Positions 47,267 to 57,619 of a stretch of 64,000 nucleotides of DNA are shown here, piece by piece. Location: contig NW_006763132.1 of NCBI RefSeq assembly GCF_000264905.1, positions 2,082,719 through 2,146,718 on the forward strand. Reading direction: 5' to 3'. The notes below the pieces were generated by a model. That model had not been told where the DNA came from and did no database searches. It worked only from the letters and a program-made list of their open reading frames with translations. Both the position numbers and the translations under genes were made by a program. The DNA comes from Stereum hirsutum FP-91666 SS1 (Eukaryota > Basidiomycota > Agaricomycetes > Russulales > Stereaceae). Each line of letters opens with the position of its first letter. The stretch's first letter is position 1.

Positions 47267-48813
47267 CCCTGAACTCTTTGTTCTCGTCCCGATTCTTATG
47301 AGGCGTCAATGTTTTCCGTCTAGCCAGCCTTCGTACACGAAGTGGGGTGTAGCGTGCGGAGTCGTGTAGTTATGTGTGTTGCGTCGCGTCGAACGATCTC
47401 GAGCAAGAGCGATGCGATGGAGACGAGATAACAAATAGTCCAAACGATCAAGCAGGTAGAGTTCCCAGTGGGTCAAGACGTGGGAGGACTGAATGCAGTA
47501 TCGGAACAAGAATATAAATCAGGTATAAGATCAACCAAACGGAGGTCCAGAAGAAGATGTTGATCGCAAGCAAGCAGACTCGGGAACCTCAAGCTCGTGG
47601 ATACGCCAGAGGAGGAACGAAAGAGGCCTAGCTCGTTGCACCAGGCGCCGTTGTTGTTCTTGTGGTGGTGGTACAGAAGAGAGGGGGCAGTGAGAAGAGC
47701 CAAGAACCTCAAGTAAGTAGATGCGAACTCAAAAAAGCGCAAACTTTCCCCGTCCCATCGCGTACATACGATATTCACAGCACCAGGAGTCTGAGAATAG
47801 CCGGACGAGACACCTCTCCCCGTTGCAATCGCGCATTGTAAGCCTCGTTCCGGCGCCCGTCGACGAATACGACCCAGACTGCATATGTATAAGGCACAAA
47901 AGTCATTGAAAGTCCTATTTTGGGTCCGAAGATGCCCCGCTATCCCCACACGACGACAAACTGCGCTCCAAGAGTGCTCCAAGCTGAGCCGGAATACATA
48001 TCGACGTCGATCTCCTGTTTTACATCTGCTGATGAAAAAAAGCGAGCAAATAATCACCCGGTCTCGGAGCAATGACGAAGTTTCACTGCAACTTTATGCC
48101 TGAGTGTGGGTGCTCTGTTAGCATCGCATAGCTCGAGCCTAGTCCCATATCGAGGCAAAAGCTCCTCCAGAAGAACGAGAACGCCGAGCTGACTTCTCCT
48201 TGTAGTGCTCCATGGAAAGATGGGGGTCAAGAGAAGGAAAAGACCGCGACGGGATCAAATCGACAGCCTGAGGTTGACCTTCGCTGGTTCGAAAACGATA
48301 AGGATGATTCAGCTTCGGAAGTAGATCGGCTATTGTTGTTGTAAATACCGGTTATGCGAAAATTTCTTTATATCGTGCGGTCGGTTCTGAATACGAGAGG
48401 ACGAGGATCTCACAAAGAGGAGGAGTGGGGACAAATTCAGAGCTGTCGCCGGCTCGCGGGTTTTACGTCACCTTTGAGCAGTGTGGCACAGATGTGGCGC
48501 GAGACAGGAAACCATGGACTTCAAGCTTTTTGTCGGCCAGAGACGATATCGATACATTCTGTGTATAATTATTATCAGAGTAGACACAGTGAATTATTCA
48601 AGATCCACATTCCCCGACATATTTACTGGACAACTATCATACGACCCTCTCATGGCACATTGCTTTCGCCCTCCTCAGCAAACAAGCGGATTACTCGCAT
48701 CCTAGTCGAGAGACAAAGCTCATCAGTGTCCAATTATACTCATCCAGCCGTTAGTTTCCATTGAAGCTACCTAACTCGAAGCAAAATAATTAACATACAA
48801 GAAAGAGACTCAC
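47267..48813. other. Intergenic, no gene supported
   Basis: A minus-strand frame at 47473-48072 is long (about 200 codons) but Cys/Arg/Ser-rich, without splice partners or family signature, and lies where the DUF6534 promoter should be; I regard it as non-coding. Confidence 0.4.
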
Positions 48814-50236
48814 TATCGGGTGAGAACTCGAAAGCTGCGGCTCCTGACAATATTTTGTTCCCAAGACCTGCTTCAGATCTTGCAAGAGCTGTCTGTAGCT
48901 TTGGTGTGGATTGGCAGAGAGAGCGGTTATGAAGGCCTATGAGGCCGATTTTAGTGCAAATGCCACCACAAGTATCAAGTCACGATAGAAAAGGAGTCGG
49001 GAAAGAACAGCCTAAAATGGGTAGAGTGAATGTAAGAGTGAATAAACGCACATTAGACATGGCCCCCGTGACGATCGCATCCTTCACCATCTCATTGCTC
49101 AGCTGCGAGTCTTTACATCCGCTCCAGCAGATCTGTATGTCCCATAACAAAATCATACATCAGCATCTCGCCTTCCACTCTGCCTCTCCATCAAAGAGAA
49201 CGTACGCAATCGGCCACAATACTCTTCGCTGGCCTAAGTGTCTTTTCCGCTCCATCCGACACCGTCACGCGTCTCTTCCCATTCTTTCTCGCCAATCTCC
49301 TTGCACCGACTCCCTCAGCCGATGCTGCCGTAGCCTCCATTATATCCGTAGGACCAGGTATCTTCACATCTGAGCCGGTGTCTTCCTGTGGACGTATGGT
49401 ATAGGAAAGATCTTTTACGTTGTGAAGGAGCGAGAACGATTAGTACTCGGCGTATAAATTATGCCGGTGCGACACACCTAGCGCGGTTCCCGAATGGCAC
49501 GACTGTGAACGAAGCGTACAGCGTTCGTTAGTTTATCATTTCTGATTGCTCTGTATATGTACTCACGTCGAAAATCGCCGTAAAGTGGCAACCAGACGGG
49601 AGAGAGCTGATCATGATACTGTTCATTTCCTAAGAGTACCAATGTTTATTCGTTAGCGGACCCCTCCGACGCGATGATGATACAAGGAAACAGTTACATC
49701 ATCCATGATATATCCGCTTTCTTCCCAATCGACAGGGCAGATCGCTATACACCAATATTTAAACAGATGTCAGCATAGAGAACGGGGACTACGAAGTCGT
49801 GCGGAAAGGATGAGGTGGTGTGAATGGTGGGGACACGCACATTCATCATACCCATCAGCCTCGTCTAGGTCAGTGTCTGCTTTCTGATCTCCGTGACCCG
49901 AATCTGTCCATGTACGAAGAACAGTCAACATTAATACACAATGAAGAACGAGAAAGAGAGTTGACGGTGAGAACGACGCACAATGGAAGAAGAAAAGGTC
50001 GCCCGGCTGTGCGTCTTTCACGAGCAACCCCATCTCGTGTAACTAGCATGCATCAAGCCCAAAATACATTCACCAATATGGAAATGAGCGGTATGAACTT
50101 TAGAATGAAGCGAGCAGGAAGGAGAAAGGGAGAAGCTCCTTTCGACTATTCGCGGAGCACTTCCAGTCTTCTTCCTATTGTGATCAGGTAGCACGCGCTG
50201 ACTAATGTGTTCTTTTTTTGTTCCGTGTCCACCTGA

Positions 50237-51507
50237 CTACAGGGTTTTGCATAAGAAACCGGAATGTCGCGCGTAGAAAAATCGTGTGTGCCTGAACCAA
50301 ACAAAGCCATAAACGGCAGACTTTCTCGGCATTCCTCGGCAGGATTCGTGTGGCACCAGCGAGGTATGCCCCTGTTCTTGAGCGTACCGACATTGCATGC
50401 CCACTGAAAGGTGCTCAACAGGTTTGAATTTGTGATCACATTCTCTGCTACTGAAGTACATAGCAGATAAGTCCAAAAGACCCGGGATAAAAGAGCCCGA
50501 CGAGACAATCCCTCAACCCTCAACATAACAGGCGCAGACGTGCGGGCTGCCATTCCACACGACTCGAGACTCGACTTCCTCCGGTACCATAGGATACGCC
50601 TCAGTGACCCCACTCAGCCATTCCATATGTGCATCTCGTCTCGAGACTCGTGAAAGGATGAACAAAATACCAACTAAATACTACGTGGCTGTACTAAGAA
50701 AGAGGGGAGGGAGACACATATGTCTCGGAGACATACACAGTGGGACGGGAGGGCATCGCGAGCATGATGACCGGGAGCATCAGCTTGTCATGTTGACTGT
50801 ACTGAAGCAGAAATCTGACACACGCAATTGAAAGCGCACCGAATACGCACCGGTTAACCAGTCCTGATGCTTTGTGCGCGGAGTTTTAGTACGTCGCAGA
50901 GCAATTCTGGAGCACGGACAAGGTGGTTCCTCAATTACGAGGGGAAAAGGGGGAACGATGGACAGAAAAGATTAGAATAAGTCCAATGGCTTTGTATGCG
51001 ATGAAAGAGAAGAAAGGACGTACCCTTCCGACATACGCAAATGATCAAACTTCCTTCCTACAAAAACATTCCTTCAGTCATGCCGGTACTTGCGTTCAGA
51101 ATCTCGTTGTCTTTGTCGCATAGATAGCGTGTCCGGGAGCACGAGCTGAGACCCGATTGTCCTTGCGGCTACTAGAGCGAAAAGTCGACGTTGATGTTGG
51201 TGCAATGTTGTTGGGAACCGCTGGAACACCGAACGTGTTGATCATCGCGAAAACAATGTCACGAGGATACATGATGAAGGCGAGAACTCTTATAGGGCGG
51301 AGTTCCGTAAGATCTAAGTTCAAGCACTGGAGAGCATATCGAGAGGTCTCTGAACAACGATATGGGCCGGAGAGATGAGAGGTGTTTCTGAGGTGCGCCA
51401 CTGCCGAAACGTCGCCGAGAGTGCTTACCATTTACGGCTTTGTTTGGCTCAGGCGCCCAGAATTTTTCTACGCGCGACATTCCGGTTTCATATGCAAAAC
51501 CCTGTAG
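50237..51507. mobile_element. 1.27 kb element with about 100-base terminal inverted repeats
   Basis: 50237 to about 50343 is a close inverted copy of about 51400-51507. Both arms begin (from the outside) CTACAGGGTTTTGCATA. The interior has no transposase frame, so it would be non-autonomous. Both arms can be read in one frame (FSTRDIPVSYAKPC) with mostly silent differences, so the repeat may once have been coding. No target duplication is visible, as expected if the segment has been rearranged. It separates two exons of metacaspase copy B. Confidence 0.65.
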
Positions 51508-51593
51508 CCTTTTTCGGGTATGAAGAAGACGATATCGTGATGCTCACAGACGATCAGAGTGATCCGCAGGCTATCCCGACGAGGGAGAACATT
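51508..51593 (+). pseudogene. Metacaspase copy B exon in inverted orientation
   Basis: These 86 plus-strand bases encode FFGYEEDDIVMLTDDQ and on to PTRENI, the exon that should follow ELKGCINDARN on the minus strand. Its 5' edge (TGTAG then CCTTTTTC) coincides with the end of the 1.27 kb element, and the 3' edge is a normal GTGCGT donor. Its phase fits the upstream exon ending in CGC A, so it belongs to this gene and has been flipped. Confidence 0.82.
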
Positions 51594-51729
51594 GTGCGTG
51601 TTCAGTTCACCCTAGGGACTGAAAATATATGAAAAGTATTTAGAGAAAAAAGTACGCACTGCGTAAAAAGCTCCGCATATTCCTCGCATCGTTGATACAC
51701 CCCTTCAGTTCGTAGCTTTTTCCGAAATA

Positions 51730-51878
51730 CTGTACTTTTTCGACCAACTGTTCGTCACGCGTCACGCGGGGAAAAATCTGAGGGTGCCGATGAGCTCCGA
51801 TTAGAAATCGAGGTTCATCGGCCAACCCCAACCCTAGAAATTTCCTAATCGGGCGAACAGTTGGTCGAAAAAGTACAG
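51730..51878. mobile_element. 149-base MITE with TA duplication, in a metacaspase exon
   Basis: The 25 terminal bases (starting CTGTACTTTTTCGACCAACT) are perfect inverted repeats. TA flanks both sides (51728-51729 and 51879-51880), and removing the element plus one TA rejoins the metacaspase reading INYFG exactly. TA duplications and this size suit Tc1/mariner-type MITEs. The insertion adds in-frame stops or a frameshift to the exon. Confidence 0.92.
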
Positions 51879-51945
51879 TAGTTGATTCCAATGCACAGTG
51901 CCTTCTTCTTACCGTTCACGGTGTTCGCCAGAGACACGTAGGACT

Positions 51946-52467
51946 CAAGGGGGTGGCAAGCATAAAATTCTGTACCGGATCTTACCTTTCGCGTTTAAGC
52001 CCTCACCCCCCTCCCCCCCTCCCCCCCCCTCGAATATTTAAATGTTTTTAAAATGATTTATTTAATACTTTTCACACAACATAAAAGATCAAAACGGAGG
52101 GTTATTGTGGTATTAACTCATTGCTTTGATGAATGTTGGTGTAACCTAGCCTAAGGCTAGGGGAGGGGATGACCGACGTCGACCGTAGCTTAACCTAGCC
52201 TAGCCTAGGGGAGGGGATGACCGACGTCGACCGTAGCTTAACCTAGCCTAAAAGTATTCATTATTATCCTTTTTACACTCAAAACATCTTCTAGTCACAA
52301 TTCTACCAGCACTGTGTACAAAGATAATCATATATGAGCCCCAAGAACCCTCCAAATGGCTGCCGTGGGACCTCCCATAATGTCCGGACAGTTCGCGTTT
52401 AAGGGCCCTCCGGGCCCCCCTCCCCCCCCTACATCCGGTTTTTTATTTTATTCCTGCCACCCCCTTG
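51946..52467. mobile_element. 522-base hAT-like MITE with 8-base duplication
   Basis: The tips read CAAGGGGGTGGCA on both sides in inverted orientation, with looser similarity (including ACCGGAT) to about 40 bases. GTAGGACT flanks it at 51938-51945 and 52468-52475, an 8-base target duplication as made by hAT transposases. The interior is non-coding. It has C-rich tracts, a direct repeat of TTCGCGTTTAAG (51988 and 52392) and a tandem 48-base repeat. Confidence 0.9.
52143..52239 (+). repeat. Two copies of a 48/49-base tandem repeat
   Basis: Units at 52143-52191 and 52192-52239 share GGGGAGGGGATGACCGACGT and neighbouring bases and begin AACCTAGCCTA; a truncated third copy starts at 52240. The units lie inside the hAT-like MITE. 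Confidence 0.9.
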
Positions 52468-52475
52468 GTAGGACT

Positions 52476-55400
52476 TATTCATTGCTGGTGGAAGATCTAG
52501 ATGTGCGTTATAGAGGCAAAATGGCTTTAAGACGACAAGCTAAAGATGAAGGCCAGATATCAAAGCAAGAGAGAGCTTCAGAGGCAGACAGGTCAACGAC
52601 TGAGTGGGTGAGACTTCGCGTCCTGCGTATGTTTACGAATGATACGGGCCCAGCCTCATACTTATAGTGACAGTGGGCGCAAAACATAGGTGGCTCATCA
52701 TTCGAGCAAGTCCAGTGGCTAAGGAATGAACACCACTAGCTATGTTCAGCAAGCTGATGAGCCTCATGAAGACGGGAAGGAGGTGAGAGCGGGAACTTGG
52801 AAGTTGGAAGGACGGCTGAAGTGCCGACATGTCGGAGCGCCTGACGAGAGGATCGCCGTTGGAGGATGCCGGAGGAAGCTTAAACTTGACGACGGCGCCA
52901 CCTAGAGTACTTTCTCACGCATCCATGCGTCCACCACGACCACAATTTTCCAACGATATCCAAGTCCACTGCTGGCACCCTTGAGAACCTCTGCTGGAAT
53001 CTGAGAACCTCTGTTGGTATCTGGTGAAAGGCTTTGAAATGGTGCTTTGCGATGTGAGCATCCTGAGGCGACTGCCGAGTCCAAGCCGAGTCAAGAGCTT
53101 GAAGCGCCTTTGCGAATCACGCCTTCCGAATCACACCCACCGTGACCGGCATGAAGTTGCTGGCCTGCATACTTACTGTCCATGGCCTAGTGCGAAGCAC
53201 AAAAGTCGCCACGCCGGACGCACGTATGCTGGACACTAGAATTACTTATACTCCCACGCCTTGACTTGAATCCATGTCGGCTGCGAACTAGTCCCGGTTC
53301 GCGGATGTGTATCTGATGAAATTTACGACTCCGATCCCCACACAAGGTGCGCGGGAAGGGGGATGCCTCACGAATCTAATGTTGTGCTCACGGCGACCTG
53401 ATCGATTATATATCTCATGGAGTCTTCACTACTTAAGTAATCTTCCCTGCTACCCCTTTCCGCTAAGTATTATTGGAACCATTCGATCGTGAGTGACAGC
53501 CTTGAGCTACTCATCCCAATACAGGGATCGTCATCTAGGAGATATATGTATTAACTTACCAGTTTCCGGATGGTGCTGTTCCCCGCGAACACCCTGACAG
53601 GTCTCTAGCACAGCCTGCCTGTCAATCACGTATTTTTTGGCCCATGTAAACCTGTACTCGATAAGGGAATTGCTTCGAAGGTCCGACCGCCCATACAGAG
53701 CCCAGACGCTCGCAAACTGCTTGGACTGGAAGATCTAGATGAGCATATCCCCAGTACGTTCGATAGGTACCATTTGGATTTCGTTTTCTCCACTCCCTCC
53801 GTCGTTGTTGTCGGCATATCGAAAGAAAAAGGATCAGGACCAGAAATACTGTCAAATGCGCATTGTCAAGATTCGAGATGACTTACAACGGGTCGCCGCA
53901 ACTTCTCCATCTTCGCTATTACCAACACCTCCTTCAGCCTCTCCAAAGTCATCGTCCCACTGATCAGGATCCACAGGCGCTCCAATATTCCCCAAGAACC
54001 GATTCTGTGCAAGAGGTGGGCGGAATTGGAATCCGGCACACAGCTCGGACATTCGGCTACTGAATTCTCACGAGGGAGGTTGTCGTAACATGCCTTCTGA
54101 ATTACCATTTTGGGCTGCGTGGCCGATCCGAGAGCGCCATTGTGGCCCGTACCGCTCTGTGGTATAATATGATTGCCCTCCGGGCGCGACCTGGTCCTAT
54201 GTTCCCTGTAATTGTGTCAACCGTTCTTACTTACACCCTCTTCAAAGCTTCAACTCTGACCATGCCTGCAAACTTCAAAGTGATATTGATGCTAGCGGAG
54301 GGCCACTGCCGTGCCAGGGCTCCGCAAGCTCCGCCCAGCCGCTTCGTGGCCCTCCGAAGTGATTTTGTCAACTTGTGTGATTCTGAAAAGCTTCTAGATA
54401 TTCAAATCAGATGAGGAGAAGAGGAGAATATGATATATACAGGATAATGGTACAGCTAAGGCTCTGAATGAGTAGAACCAGCCTGAATGTGATGAATAGT
54501 ATCGTGAGAGATATCAAAGTAATAAGAAATAAGAAACAGATTGGAAACAGAACGACTCGAACAGAACCTGCGTCCGCGAACTCGGGACGGCTACGAGACC
54601 CGAATGTACATGCGTTGCTCCGCATATTCCTCGATCCCTATGCATACTCCTTCTCTCCCTTCACTCTGGAAAGTCAAGAACGACTCCGCCTGGGGCCCAT
54701 TTGTCACTCCTTTCTTGCTCCTCATAGCCTCTATTGGGTACAGGTCTCTAACCGTATACTTATCTCATCTGTTAGGCGACACGTCCTCATGGTGCACGGA
54801 TGAGTATACGGGTACATGATTATCGTGATGAGGAGATGAAAATGAGATGTTGACGAGATGAAACTAGAATTGGGGCAAGTGTGGTAACAACGGTGAAAGA
54901 GGGGTCATAGAAAAATGGATGAACCCGGGATGGAGATTCGATGAGCAAGGTGTGAATCAAAAAAGAACTGAGCAGAAACAAATCTTACACGAACCGCTTG
55001 AGCAAGTCTGCAATGGCCACAGTATTGTTGATATCTATGCGTGAGTCCGCCTCTGCTTTAGCCCCGCACATCTGTCAGTCCTTACCTCATTCCATTTACT
55101 CCGAAGGAATCATTCAAGAGCTTTCGGTACAAGTAAATTCATCTGTCGCGTCTTCCTTCCGCGCACCTCTCAATATCGAGTATCTCTACCCATGCATCCT
55201 CCTTTTAAATCGAGCGAGTAGGGTGCATGCGTGCAAGCGATGCCATGTGAACGATGCAAGGTGAGTACGCACATTGGTAAAGCGAACCGTGATTTTTATG
55301 ACGGTGCGAGGTTCGTGATTATGATGGGCAAGAGCAGGGAGCTGACAAGGAGGACGATGTGTTGACGAGCAAGACGACTCAATGACGACCGAGAGCCTAG

Positions 55401-56185
55401 CTGAGCGGAGCACTGGGTGACCAACCAAAGAGGATAATGGCAGGAGGAAATGATTATGCGAGGCATTGAGCGAAGCACTAATGGCCCAATAATAAAGCTA
55501 TGTACTTGATAGAAGCTAAGAAGAAAAGAGAGAGATGCGCAAGGGAAGACAAAAAACAGTGTGACCCGAAAAGCAGAGAGAAAATAGCTGTCAGCCATAG
55601 CTAGCCATGGCCGCGAAGAAGACTGCAGATTGCGAAGGCCTGTGAAGAATGTGGGTTGAACTTGAATGGTCAAGCCGGTCAAGTCTGACAAGATCCCGGT
55701 CATGGTATATTGATTTCGAATAACGGGTTAGTAAAGAAATCGTTTCTGCAAGGCAGAGTTTGGTAACTTTAAGGTGGCGAAGAGACGCGGGGTCAGTAAA
55801 TGGTGGAAGGCCCCTGAGCATGATGTCATTGAACTGCATCATACCGGTCCGAAGCCTAGACCTTGAATGACACGCGAGCGAGAGAGCAGGAAGTTACTAT
55901 TTATGGAAGGTGTCTGGCTTTTTCGTCTCCAGTCAAAACCTGGTTCCTAAAGGACCAGGTATCGTTACTTCATGCAGAAGTATCCTTTGAGGACTTCGAT
56001 TTTGGTGTCCTGCATCAAAAGGCACTCGCTCTGAGCAGTGAAATGAGCTGAAATGCTCATCAACGGCTCTCCAGACTCACAAACACCACAGTGCCACTCA
56101 GCTTCATGCGCGTCTGCTCCGCCGGTCGCATTGCTCGAAGATGCCTTTTAGGGCAACGTTACGACAACCTCCCCCCCCGTGGGAA
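52476..56185. other. 3.7 kb gene-poor region with fragments
   Basis: No complete gene is supported. Scraps that look coding: a minus block around 54560-54740 (RSKKGVTNGPQAESFLTFQ), a short minus exon at about 54997-55045 (INNTVAIADLLKRF), and a plus tail at about 53985-54063 (RTDSVQEVGGIGIRH). None could be joined into a gene. A shared 25-base inverted match links 54009-54035 with the membrane-protein relic at about 56220-56250. Confidence 0.4.
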
Positions 56186-57130
56186 TCAAATAGCCGAGGA
56201 CCTTCCCATGTCTGGGATTGCAATTCCGCCCACCTCTTGATTCTGTGCAAAGTCTATCTCGGGAAGGGCTGACCGGTTGGTGTTGATCTTGGAACCGTTA
56301 GAGAGGTTATCGTGATTTCGGAGATTGAGGAACATCACATTGACGGCGATTGTCTGAAGCCTATACAAGGAACCATTAATTCATGAGCATATTAACGGAT
56401 TCTTTGCTCGTCGAGAGCGGAGCGAGATAAATGACTTCCGGTGGTACTTACACGTAGAAGTAAGGAGATACAATGTTTCCTAGAATCCATTCGGCTGTGC
56501 CAGTATTGCTGTTGGTAGCTCTACCTATCATCGCCATCTATATAACGTTGCTCCAAGCTATGTTGAGCACATATCAAATAAGGACTGTGCAAGCATTTTT
56601 GGACGTACAACATCAGGGGCTGCTCGAGTAACCGATGCAACTAGAAGTGTTCTTGGGCCCAAGATGTTAGTCGTAAATATCTGAGAACAATACTAACAAC
56701 ACACATGTAGCATAGTAAACCTAACTGAAGCCAAAGGGTGTTACTATACCTGGGCACCTTATTAATTTGACACAGCATAGAGCACCCACAATCTCGCTGA
56801 AGCACTTGCAGGAAGCTTTGCTGGCCCAACCTCCGCATCTCTAAGACCACGCCTCCAATACTGTACAGCATCAACGAAATCATCAGTGTTTCAGAAGCTA
56901 ACGGAAAAAGCTGGATGCAAAGGTCCACTGTGGGATGGAGCATGATCAGTCATGCGGTACAAATGTGTTCATATGACTCTAGGGGGGATCACTTACGGAT
57001 TGGTTCGAACTTTGCTGTATTTGGATAGGTCACACGAGCTGTGAACTGACTGAGGAAAGTTCCTGTGTACGTGGCTGGGATTAAGCCGGTGAATAGCTGG
57101 CTCATGTACGGAGACATTCCCAAAGGTAAG
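56186..57130 (-). pseudogene. C-terminal part of a polytopic membrane protein
   Basis: Minus-strand blocks in order: GMSPYMSQLFTGLIPATYTG at about 57110, SETLMISLMLYSIGGVVLEM at about 56850-56910, ILGNIVSPYFYV at about 56460-56495, and a last exon, LQTIAVNVMFLNLRNHDN, ending at a stop at 56186. The order and the final helix plus short hydrophilic tail are like the C-terminal half of mushroom DUF6533/6534-type proteins. The N-terminal helices are not found upstream, where 57170-57620 is non-coding and reaches the metacaspase 3' end, so it is probably truncated. Confidence 0.5.
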
Positions 57131-57619
57131 CTTTACGATTCAGGGTCAGTTCACTTTCGCCGGCGGTCAGTGTGTACTACTTCAGTTTGCAGTCAGACTC
57201 AGAAATAATTCCTGGCGAAATCCTGGTGGCGATTATACAAGAGTGTCTGCGACGTGTCATGGAATGCGTTGACTCGACGCCCCGGTCGAAGCAGCCTAAA
57301 TACTTACCTCGCCCCGGGGCGACATCACATCAGGCTACGACCGACCATCTGTCAAAAGACAACCATTTGGGATCCGACCCTGAAAAAAACCTCACACAAC
57401 GCCATACAACATCAAAAGTCACGATAAATAAATACACGTCCACTCACACACCATACGTACACCTACACCTCACCAACACCGAACGGTCAAATGTTCACGA
57501 TCTTACACTGCACCGGAAACAACTGTCCATTGTCCATCCTCCTCTTACTTACTCAAAACCACCGTTGATCTTTTCCTATCCTCCTATCGCCCATCCTGAG
57601 CTACACAACCCATAGCATC

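Larger units (their letters stand above)
48814..51937 (-). pseudogene. Metacaspase copy B, disrupted by insertions and an inversion
   Basis: A type I metacaspase parallels the intact gene at 57620-61079. Recognisable minus-strand exons are about 51660-51937 (KKKALCIGIN and ELKGCINDARN, split by a 149-base MITE), 49982-50033 (KDAQPGDLFFFH), 49841-49903 (SGHGDQKADTDLDEADGYDE), 49698-49744, 49567-49629, 49478-49502 (SCHSG) and further exons down to 48814 (AFITALSANPHQSY). The catalytic His and Cys are both still encoded. The exon for FGYEEDDIVMLTDDQ is present only on the opposite strand (51508-51593), next to a 1.27 kb element. A hAT-like MITE starts at 51946, and no Pro/Gln-rich prodomain is seen upstream. 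Metacaspases are Ca2+-dependent Arg/Lys-specific proteases of the cytosol. As it stands this copy cannot give a normal protein. Confidence 0.82.

Noticed and set aside
47473..48072. A 200-codon minus-strand frame upstream of the DUF6534 gene
   Set aside because: The composition is not protein-like, there are no splice partners or family motifs, and it sits in the expected promoter region.
52143..52239. A CRISPR-like array
   Set aside because: Only two adjacent units with no spacers, in a eukaryotic genome and inside a MITE.
54997..55045. An Alba-domain gene suggested by INNTVAIADLLKRF
   Set aside because: A single short exon-like piece; the neighbouring sequence could not be joined in phase and shows no further family match.
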